The notes under the pieces were generated by a model, which had not been told where the DNA came from, made no database searches, and saw only the letters and a list, made by a program, of their open reading frames with translations. From the NCBI GenBank assembly GCA_015069065.1, contig SVJI01000106.1, positions 1-5,281 of the forward strand: DNA of 5,281 bases, written 5' to 3'. This document shows positions 1 through 5,281 of the stretch, piece by piece. Each line of letters starts with the position of its first letter. The stretch's first letter is position 1. Both the position numbers and the translations under genes were made by a program. The DNA is from Oscillospiraceae bacterium. GTDB lineage: Bacteria; Bacillota; Clostridia; UMGS1883.

Positions 1-391
1 TATTGACCGCTTTAAGAGCCTCCTTAACACGGCTGTGCATTTCGTCATAGGGTACAGCCATGTTTTCAAGTCCAAACGCTACATCCTCCTCCACCACAGT
101 TGCCACAATCTGGTTATCAGGATTCTGGAACACCATTCCTGCAGCTTTCCTGAGCTCATAAATCCTCTCCTCGTCTTTCGAGTCAATTCCGCAGACGCTG
201 ATGCTCCCCCCGCATGGCAGAAGTATGGCATTTATATGCTTTGCAAAGGTACTTTTTCCACTGCCGTTATGTCCGATTATGGCAGTAAAGCTACCCTCTT
301 CTATATTAAGATTAAGTTCGTCCAGAACTACTTTCTTTCTGTCATCGTCCCTGTAGGAAAACGACAGGTCTTTAGCTTCTATTATACTCAT
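1..391 (-). CDS. ecfA1: ECF transporter ATP-binding subunit EcfA1, 5' part only (C-terminus beyond window)
   Basis: This is the N-terminal 130 residues of an energy-coupling factor (ECF) transporter ATPase. In the known family, EcfA1 and EcfA2 hydrolyse ATP on the cytoplasmic face and, with the membrane protein EcfT, drive interchangeable substrate-binding S-components for vitamins and metal ions. Visible here are the Walker A motif GHNGSGKST at residues 40-48 and the Q-loop at Q89 in the stretch FQNPDNQIVATVVEEDVAFG, a hallmark of EcfA1 rather than EcfA2. The signature motif, Walker B and H-loop lie outside the window. The start at 391 is well fixed: the in-frame stop of the methyltransferase lies only five codons upstream and no other start codon lies between. 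Its ribosome binding site is weak (TTGGA, 8 bases from the ATG). An ecfA2 and ecfT would be expected next, but they are not visible. The substrate cannot be inferred. Confidence 0.93.
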   Translation of the reverse strand, partial: MSIIEAKDLSFSYRDDDRKKVVLDELNLNIEEGSFTAIIGHNGSGKSTFAKHINAILLPCGGSISVCGIDSKDEERIYELRKAAGMVFQNPDNQIVATVVEEDVAFGLENMAVPYDEMHSRVKEALKAVN

Positions 392-406
392 AAAATCAGT
401 CCAATG

Positions 407-1258
407 TTATTTTTCCCATCTTCCTGTTGCTCCGCAGGGAAGCACCATCGAGGATGCTGTTATATTAAGTCCTATTTCGCTTGATTCCACACGTCCCTCG
501 GGCAGGCACATCTTCATCAGGTTGGAAAGCACCGTGGGTGCAAGACCCGTTGTGTAGGAATTTATAATAAAAAACAACGGTTTGTCACTTAAAAGAAGTG
601 AGCATCTGCGCACAAAGTGACAGATGGATTCTTCTATTTTCCACACCTCGCCCCCAGGACCTCTGCCGTATGACGGAGGATCCATAATGATTGCATCGTA
701 TGTATTGCCGCGTCTTATTTCGCGTTCAACAAACTTCATACAATCATCAACAAGGTAACGTATCGGCGCATCTGCAAGACCTGACGAGCGTGCATTCTCT
801 TTTGCCCACTGTACCATTCCCTTTGATGCATCAACATGGGTTACTGCGGCACCTGCTTTTGCGCAGGCTACCGTTGCACCGCCTGTATATGCAAAAAGGT
901 TAAGCACCCTCGCTCCTGGGCGGTCTTTTATTTTATTCATCATATAATCCCAGTTTACAGCCTGTTCGGGAAAAAGTCCTGTATGCTTAAATCCCATGGG
1001 CTTTATATTAAAGGTAAGGTCTTTATACCTTACATTCCACTGCTCGGGAACTGTTTTCCTGTATTCCCACTTTCCGCCGCCGCTTGAAGAACGGTGATAA
1101 TGGGCATTGGCATCTCTCCATGATTCAGGCGATGCCTTTTCATCCCATATCACCTGCGGGTCGGGGCGGCACAAAATTATATCGCCCCAACGCTCAAGCT
1201 TTTCTCCATTGGCTGTGTCTATACATTCATAATCCTTCCACTCGTCAGCAATCCACAT
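407..1258 (-). CDS. Class I SAM-dependent methyltransferase, RlmI/RlmK-like
   Basis: A complete 283-residue protein with a Rossmann-type methyltransferase fold in its C-terminal two thirds. The SAM-binding motif I is VLNLFAYTGG (residues 118-127), followed by the acidic motif HVDASKG (D143), the acidic pair D171-D172, and motif IV DPPSYGRG (193-200). These resemble the 23S rRNA methylases RlmI (m5C) and the RlmK part of RlmKL (m7G). The N-terminal ~115 residues are conserved-looking and Trp-rich (WGDIILCRPDPQVIW), and I do not see an obvious PUA domain. In the strand where RlmI-type m5C enzymes carry a catalytic cysteine (S-C-S), this protein reads NSYTTG at 233-238, so C5-cytosine chemistry is doubtful. 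It probably methylates RNA, but the target is unknown. It begins 2 bases after degV stops, with its GAGGGA ribosome binding site inside the last degV codons, so translation is probably coupled. Fold confidence is high, substrate confidence low. Confidence 0.88.
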   Translation of the reverse strand: MWIADEWKDYECIDTANGEKLERWGDIILCRPDPQVIWDEKASPESWRDANAHYHRSSSGGGKWEYRKTVPEQWNVRYKDLTFNIKPMGFKHTGLFPEQAVNWDYMMNKIKDRPGARVLNLFAYTGGATVACAKAGAAVTHVDASKGMVQWAKENARSSGLADAPIRYLVDDCMKFVEREIRRGNTYDAIIMDPPSYGRGPGGEVWKIEESICHFVRRCSLLLSDKPLFFIINSYTTGLAPTVLSNLMKMCLPEGRVESSEIGLNITASSMVLPCGATGRWEK

Positions 1259-1260
1259 AT

Positions 1261-2148
1261 TTATCCCTCATAATCATCAAAATCAAACTTATCTGAAAAT
1301 ACAAATCCGGCAAGGGCAGGGCCGCCGTGACAGCCTATAACCGAACCAAGCCTGAGATTTATAAGCTTGACACCCTCAAACGCCTCTGAAAGAGCTTCAC
1401 CAAGCTCCTGTGCAGTATCAGGGCAGGCAGAATTAAGCAGATAAACACTTTTTCCCGAAAGGTCGTAGCCGTCTGTCTTTGCCTTATCGGTAAGCTTCTT
1501 CATCAGTCTCTTATTTCCCCTCAATTTTCCGTCCTGTACAACAAGACCGTCTTTAATTGAAAGTATCGGCTTAATATCAAGCATATTTGCAATGACAAGG
1601 GTAGCTGCATTTATTCTGCCTCCCTTTTTAAGATGCAGTAAATCTTCAACCAGAAAATATGCGTGCATACTGCTTGTTGCATTTTTAAGATACTCCACAA
1701 TTTCATCCTTACTGCTGCCTGATGCGAGCATCTTTGCCGCATGAATAACCGCACCGCCGTAAAGGCATGAATACCCCATGGAATCCACTACGATAATTTC
1801 ACCGCCGCGCTCCTCCATAATTTCATTGGCTGACATAACGGCATTCTGATACATGCCGCTGCCCTTTGAGGAAATAGTAACTACGATTAACGTATCATAC
1901 CCGTTATCATACTCCTCGTTAAAGGCATCAATAAACTGAATTGGAGTTACCTGTGCTGTTTTAGGAACAGGGGCATCCTTTGCAGAAAGCTTTTCGTAGA
2001 ACTCCTCCTTTGACATATCAAGTCCCTCGCGGTAGTATGTTTCTCCGTCAAAGGTAAAGGAAATGGGGAGCATACGGATACCAAGCTCCTGCGCTCTTTC
2101 CCATGAAATATCACTGCCACTGTCTGTAATAATCTTAATCTTACTCAT
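1261..2148 (-). CDS. DegV family protein (fatty-acid-binding EDD fold)
   Basis: A complete 295-residue protein, the usual length for DegV. Family members bind a fatty acid between two domains. FakB proteins of this family present fatty acids to the kinase FakA for phosphorylation and use in phospholipid synthesis. The typical landmarks are present: N-terminal strand IKIITDSGSDIS (residues 4-15), TAQVTP (64-69), ISSKGSGMYQNA (92-103), LKKGGRIN (173-180), and the C-terminal VIGCHGGPALAGF (270-282), which normally contacts the lipid carboxylate. A longer reading from 2190 adds 14 basic residues not typical of the family. I chose 2148 because MSKIKIITDSGSD matches the family N-terminus and AGGA lies 8 bases upstream. 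This start overlaps the end of the ABC exporter gene by 8 bases. No fakA gene is visible, so a FakB role is possible but unproven. The fatty-acid ligand is inferred from the family. Confidence 0.93.
   Translation of the reverse strand: MSKIKIITDSGSDISWERAQELGIRMLPISFTFDGETYYREGLDMSKEEFYEKLSAKDAPVPKTAQVTPIQFIDAFNEEYDNGYDTLIVVTISSKGSGMYQNAVMSANEIMEERGGEIIVVDSMGYSCLYGGAVIHAAKMLASGSSKDEIVEYLKNATSSMHAYFLVEDLLHLKKGGRINAATLVIANMLDIKPILSIKDGLVVQDGKLRGNKRLMKKLTDKAKTDGYDLSGKSVYLLNSACPDTAQELGEALSEAFEGVKLINLRLGSVIGCHGGPALAGFVFSDKFDFDDYEG
1264..1269 (-). promoter_or_regulatory. Ribosome binding site of the methyltransferase gene
   Basis: GAGGGA forms the last two sense codons of degV (Glu-Gly) and sits 5 bases before the ATG at 1258. 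The site therefore serves as both coding sequence and ribosome binding site, consistent with coupled translation of the two genes. Confidence 0.6.
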
Positions 2149-4402
2149 TTTCATAATCCTCTCTTTCATCGTCTTTTTCTGTATTTTCAATAGTGTGAGT
2201 ATTATCTATCGTAACCTTGGAAACCGCCATCTCCTGCTGAGCTTTCAGGAGTGATGCATAGATTCCGTTTTTCTCAATAAGCTCTTCGTGGGTTCCTGTT
2301 TCTGCGATTCTTCCGTCCTCAAGCACAAACAGCCTGTCTGCATTTTTAAGTGTTGAAAGCCTGTGAGCTATGGCAAACACGGTCTTTCCCTCTGTTACAT
2401 TTAAAAGTGCCTGCTGAATTTTTTGCTCCGTTTCAGTATCTACTGACGCTGTTGCCTCGTCAAGAATCAATATTTTAGGATTTGCCAGTATTGCACGGGC
2501 AATGGATATACGCTGACGCTCTCCGCCTGAAAGCTTATATCCTTTTTCTCCCACATAGGTATTATATCCATCGGGCAGCTGCATTATGAAATCATGGGCA
2601 TTTGCCTTTTTCGCCGCAGCAATGCACTGTTCCACTCCCGCATTTGGAGCTGTATAGCGAATATTTTCCAGAATTGTTCCGCTGAACAGATAACTCTCCT
2701 GCAAAACCACACCCAAAAGCTCCTTGTAGGATTTTTGACTGTAATCAAGGATATCGTTTCCGTCGAGCAATATTCTTCCCCGATCAGGGTCATACAGGCG
2801 CATAATAAGATTTATCATCGTACTTTTACCTGCACCGCTATGCCCTACAAGACCTATCATCTCTCCGTTTTTAACTGATTCGCTGATATTATGGAGAACC
2901 TTTCTGTAGCTTTTGTAGCCAAAGGATACGTTTTCAAAATCAAAGCTTGGTGCAAGAGTGTCAGTATCTACACTATCCAGTCCCTCGTCAGAATCTGTTT
3001 CGTCAAGCACCTCAAACACTCTTTGCGAGCTTACCACTGCCATTGTAAAATGTCTGGGAAGCATACTGAACCATTCCAGTTTACTGTAAAGATAGCTGCC
3101 GTAAGAGGAAAACTGTACAAGCTCACCTACGGACATACTGCCTCCCAGAACCTTGCTTCCGCCGTAAAGCAGTACAAAATAACTGCCGAAGCTCATAAGA
3201 AATCTTATCAGCGGAAATACGGTATAAACATACTTTTCGTTTTTACAGGTTATGTCACGGACAACAGCGGCAGTTTCCTTAAACCTTACTATCTCATCAT
3301 TTTCCCTGCCGAAAACCTTTACAACCTTGATGCCGTTAAGTACCTCTGTAAGTCGGTTTGTAAGTTTATCGAGCCTGCGCCATTGCTTCATATAGCGTTT
3401 CTGTATGCTTCTGCGTATTTTATTTACGAGAAATACCGCCAGAGGCATCGGAACGAAAATCAAAAGCGACATTACAGGGTCAAGTGAAAAGGTCACTATC
3501 GCAATTGCAACGAACAGACACGCTTCATTAACAGCCATTATGGCAATATCCTGTATAAATGTCTGAATACGCTGAGTGTCATTGTTAATGCGCTGCATGA
3601 GGTCGCCTGTCTTTTTGGTTTCAATATAACTAAGCGGCATTTTCTGCAGCTTGGTAAATATATGATTGCGTAAATCCATTACCAATCTGTTACTGGCTCT
3701 GGAGGACACTACATCACGCAGTGCTGATACCACCCATGTGACAACACTGCACAAAAGCATAAGTGCTACTATCGATATAAGTGTCTTTACAGAAGCATTT
3801 TTAAAATTAAGAACATCATTTATAAGATGCTTTGAAAGCATGGGTGAAACAACCGTTACCACGCTTGACACCCAAAAGAGCATCAAAAGAATTACATACA
3901 AACCCCAACACGGCTTTGCAAGGCTGGACAGTCTTTTAATAATGCCGAGCTTATCGGTACAGCTTCTGCAAATATTTGTATTCCTGATAAAGGGTCTGCC
4001 GCACCTTGGGCAAAGGCTTTCCGTCGGGAATGTTTTGTCGTTTATAAGAGGCTCCTGTCCCGAGGCAAGCTCATTTATAACCTCTGCAATCGCCGTAAAC
4101 TGTTCTATATACCTCATGGAAAAGCGTACTATCTGCCGTCTGCCGCAGGGTGTAAATGCCTCCAGAATTCCTCCGCCTGTATATTCACCGCACGAAATTT
4201 TCTCTACAGATGAAATTTTTTCGGTAAGGATAACACGCCCGTCCTCAACTGCACAAAAGGTTGTGCGGCTGACTGCAAACATACCTTTCACATATTCCCC
4301 GCTCTGTGAAACATCATACGGGGATGCAATAAGTATCTCTTCCTCGCCGAGGGCACGGCGAACAATATTACTATATTCAATTGTTGCCGTAATCTCAGAC
4401 AT
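2141..4402 (-). CDS. ABC exporter (membrane plus ATPase) with N-terminal PH-like region and zinc ribbon, DUF1854-associated
   Basis: A complete 753-residue half-transporter with membrane and ATPase domains in one chain. Residues 1 to ~115 form a beta-rich region resembling a bacterial PH-like domain (FAVSRTTFCAVEDGRVILTE, then a Gly-rich turn and a helix near 97-113). A zinc ribbon follows (C131, C134, C145, C148). The type IV exporter membrane domain has hydrophobic segments near 168-188, 206-228, 285-306, 309-326 and 393-415, with a weaker sixth near 421-450. The ATPase domain is intact: Walker A GHSGAGKST (520-528), Q-loop Q568, signature LSGGE (624-628), Walker B ILILDEA with E649, D-loop SVD, and H680. 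A hydrophilic acidic tail (~725-753) ends the chain. Ordinary exporters of this type are about 580-620 residues, so the extension is an addition. The start at 4402 follows AAGGA by 9 bases, and the DUF1854 gene ends 12 bases upstream. It probably pairs with the related exporter upstream, though homodimers remain possible. The substrate is unknown. Confidence 0.93.
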   Translation of the reverse strand: MSEITATIEYSNIVRRALGEEEILIASPYDVSQSGEYVKGMFAVSRTTFCAVEDGRVILTEKISSVEKISCGEYTGGGILEAFTPCGRRQIVRFSMRYIEQFTAIAEVINELASGQEPLINDKTFPTESLCPRCGRPFIRNTNICRSCTDKLGIIKRLSSLAKPCWGLYVILLMLFWVSSVVTVVSPMLSKHLINDVLNFKNASVKTLISIVALMLLCSVVTWVVSALRDVVSSRASNRLVMDLRNHIFTKLQKMPLSYIETKKTGDLMQRINNDTQRIQTFIQDIAIMAVNEACLFVAIAIVTFSLDPVMSLLIFVPMPLAVFLVNKIRRSIQKRYMKQWRRLDKLTNRLTEVLNGIKVVKVFGRENDEIVRFKETAAVVRDITCKNEKYVYTVFPLIRFLMSFGSYFVLLYGGSKVLGGSMSVGELVQFSSYGSYLYSKLEWFSMLPRHFTMAVVSSQRVFEVLDETDSDEGLDSVDTDTLAPSFDFENVSFGYKSYRKVLHNISESVKNGEMIGLVGHSGAGKSTMINLIMRLYDPDRGRILLDGNDILDYSQKSYKELLGVVLQESYLFSGTILENIRYTAPNAGVEQCIAAAKKANAHDFIMQLPDGYNTYVGEKGYKLSGGERQRISIARAILANPKILILDEATASVDTETEQKIQQALLNVTEGKTVFAIAHRLSTLKNADRLFVLEDGRIAETGTHEELIEKNGIYASLLKAQQEMAVSKVTIDNTHTIENTEKDDEREDYENE
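2157..2163 (-). promoter_or_regulatory. Ribosome binding site that fixes the degV start
   Basis: The sequence GAGAGGA lies inside the last codons of the ABC exporter gene. Its AGGA core is 8 bases from the ATG at 2148 but only 2 bases from the in-frame ATG at 2154. This spacing, with the family N-terminus MSKIKIITDSGSD, favours 2148 over 2154, 2169 and 2190. Starting at 2148 makes degV overlap the exporter stop by 8 bases, suggesting translational coupling. Confidence 0.7.
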
Positions 4403-4411
4403 ATTCTATCT

Positions 4412-4416
4412 TCCTT
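4412..4416 (-). promoter_or_regulatory. Ribosome binding site of the full-length ABC exporter gene
   Basis: AAGGA overlaps the TAA stop codon of the DUF1854 gene and lies 9 bases before the ATG at 4402. Ribosomes ending DUF1854 would sit on this site, which supports near-equal, linked expression of the two proteins. Confidence 0.6.
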
Positions 4417-4924
4417 AAATCCAGATTTCAATAATTTTCAGCGTCTTATCGTCAAGCAGGGTAACATCGGGGATATAATATCTGTTTCCGTAAATATCCG
4501 TCAGCATAACACGTTTACTGTCTACACTTCGAATATTGCTGCTCATATCAGTAACGGTAAATTCTCTGTCCCCCGCACTTGTGACAACATTCCATGAGAT
4601 ATGACCAAGCTCCTCCTTTACCTCGTTCACACTTAGAATATCGGGAACAAAGTAACGTTTTTTCAATTCGCCACGGACAAGCTGTGCCTGTTCTTCACTA
4701 AGCTCGTTCAGACTGCGAATTATTCCTATTTCCTGCTCCTTATCGGCACGGCTGTAATTTTCGCACCTGATGGAGATATACTCATCCTCATACATAAAAG
4801 GGAACATTCTCAAAAGAGCAACTCTTCCCATATCCTCACCCTTATAGGAAAGCTCCATAAGATTTCCCGAGGACAATCTGAACGAAAGCTCCGACGGATT
4901 TATGAAATTAAGCTCGTTTTTCAT
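4415..4924 (-). CDS. DUF1854 family protein, ABC exporter accessory
   Basis: A complete 169-residue protein that I recognise as DUF1854. Family-like features are a hydrophobic strand with VALLRMFPFMYEDEYISI (residues 35-52), the Leu/Glu-rich helix IIRSLNELSEEQAQLVRGELKKRY (68-91), FVPDILSVNEVKEELGHISWNVVTSAG (92-118), and the C-terminal LTDIYGNRYYIPDVTLLDDKTLKIIE (141-166). There is no signal peptide and no membrane segment, so it should be cytosolic. I see no catalytic motif. In other bacteria this family is encoded beside ABC exporters with N-terminal extensions, and public annotation names some members as cyanophycin-metabolism-associated. Here it lies between two exporter genes, directly abutting the stop of the upstream one (TAA then ATG) and 12 bases before the next. 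An AAAGGA lies 11 bases before the start, so re-initiation after the upstream stop is likely. A regulatory or assembly role for the transporter is inference. Confidence 0.85.
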   Translation of the reverse strand: MKNELNFINPSELSFRLSSGNLMELSYKGEDMGRVALLRMFPFMYEDEYISIRCENYSRADKEQEIGIIRSLNELSEEQAQLVRGELKKRYFVPDILSVNEVKEELGHISWNVVTSAGDREFTVTDMSSNIRSVDSKRVMLTDIYGNRYYIPDVTLLDDKTLKIIEIWI

Positions 4925-5281
4925 TTATAAACCAATCCTTTCGCCACAGTCTGTTTTAATATTAAGACTGTCAAGCTGCTTTTTCGCCATAGATGCATAG
5001 ATGCCGTCCGGCTTATTGAAAAGCTCTGTATGAGTTCCTGATTCCACCACACATCCGTTTTCAACAACAATGAGCCTGTCAGCATTTCTCAATGTGGAAA
5101 AACGGTGTGCAATAGCAATTGTTGTCCTGCCCTTGACAAGAGTTTCCATAGCCTGCTGAATCTGCTGCTCGGTTTTCGTATCCAAGGACGCAGTTGCTTC
5201 GTCAAATATCAATATTGCAGGGTCCATCAATATAGCACGCGCTATGCTGATGCGCTGCTTTTCACCGCCTGACAAGTCTGC
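4925..5281 (-). CDS. ABC exporter subunit, 3' end only (C-terminal part of the ATPase domain)
   Basis: The open frame runs through the window edge, leaving the last 118 residues of an ABC ATPase domain. Visible are the signature LSGGE (fragment residues 3-7), Walker B ILIFDEA with catalytic E28, D-loop SLD, and H-loop H59 in AIAHR, so these parts look active. The Walker A motif and membrane domain lie outside the window. The fragment aligns closely with the same region of the complete exporter downstream: 66 of about 100 positions are identical in a hand alignment, including the shared ending GIYAS. The two are therefore paralogues of the same exporter class. The gene ends with TAA immediately followed by the ATG of the DUF1854 gene. 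A TTG at 5275 is internal, not a start, because the frame continues as Ala-Asp-Leu into the signature motif. The fragment is incomplete because of the window boundary, and nothing indicates a pseudogene. Confidence 0.93.
   Translation of the reverse strand, partial: ADLSGGEKQRISIARAILMDPAILIFDEATASLDTKTEQQIQQAMETLVKGRTTIAIAHRFSTLRNADRLIVVENGCVVESGTHTELFNKPDGIYASMAKKQLDSLNIKTDCGERIGL

Noticed and set aside
35..484. Plus-strand open frame of 149 codons
   Set aside because: It lies antisense to ecfA1 and the end of the methyltransferase gene, both clearly recognisable, and its translation shows no family resemblance.
2149..2190. Longer degV start at 2190 with 14 extra residues
   Set aside because: The extension is basic, lies inside exporter coding sequence and is not typical of DegV proteins. 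The ribosome binding site spacing supports 2148.
2891..3487. Plus-strand open frame of 198 codons
   Set aside because: It is antisense to the membrane and linker part of the ABC exporter, which is unmistakable. The translation looks like a shadow, with no recognisable motifs.
3666..4418. Plus-strand open frame of 250 codons
   Set aside because: It covers the antisense of the exporter N-terminal region and zinc ribbon. The minus-strand reading has coherent domains and a good ribosome binding site, and this one does not.
4925..5281. Truncated exporter as a pseudogene
   Set aside because: The frame is open to the window edge and all visible ATPase motifs are intact, so the truncation comes from the window boundary.
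2141..5281. Heterodimeric exporter with one degenerate ATPase site
   Set aside because: The signature, Walker B glutamate and H-loop histidine look canonical in both proteins. The Walker A of the partial subunit is not visible, so the idea has no support here.
1..5281. Rho-independent terminators, internal promoters, tRNA genes, CRISPR arrays or insertion sequences
   Set aside because: The longest gap between genes is 15 bases, leaving no room for intergenic elements, and I saw no repeat array or RNA gene pattern on either strand.

Overview
This window reads as a chromosomal segment of a low-to-moderate-GC Gram-positive anaerobe, most likely Bacillota, class Clostridia. The evidence is an EcfA1-type ECF transporter ATPase, a DegV-family protein, AGGAGG-like ribosome binding sites before most starts, TAA stops on all five complete or 3'-complete genes, and very tight gene packing. 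I cannot name the genus from the sequence.

All six genes lie on the minus strand and read from high to low coordinates. No gap exceeds 15 bases, so this looks like one transcription unit whose promoter and terminator lie outside the window. In reading order they are: the 3' end of an ABC exporter subunit (4925-5281, cut by the window edge); a small DUF1854 protein (4415-4924); a second, full-length ABC exporter with an unusual N-terminal extension (2141-4402); a DegV-family fatty-acid-binding protein (1261-2148); a class I SAM-dependent methyltransferase related to the RlmI/RlmK rRNA methylases (407-1258); and the 5' part of an ECF transporter ATPase, EcfA1 (1-391, cut by the window edge).

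The most notable part is the ABC / DUF1854 / ABC block. The two transporters have closely related nucleotide-binding domains, about two thirds identical by hand alignment over roughly 100 residues. The DUF1854 gene sits between them with 0 and 12 base gaps. The complete transporter carries about 160 extra N-terminal residues: a region that looks like a bacterial PH-like domain, then a four-cysteine zinc ribbon, and only then the membrane domain. Homologues of this pairing are known from other bacteria, where public annotation links DUF1854 and its ABC partner to cyanophycin metabolism. No cyanophycin gene is visible here, so the substrate is unknown. A two-subunit exporter with DUF1854 as an accessory protein is my inference.

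The downstream genes (degV, methyltransferase, ecfA1) look like co-transcribed housekeeping functions. The junctions are coupled: an 8-base overlap between the exporter and degV, 2 bases between degV and the methyltransferase, and 15 bases between the methyltransferase and ecfA1. I saw no RNA genes, CRISPR arrays, insertion sequences or pseudogenes.
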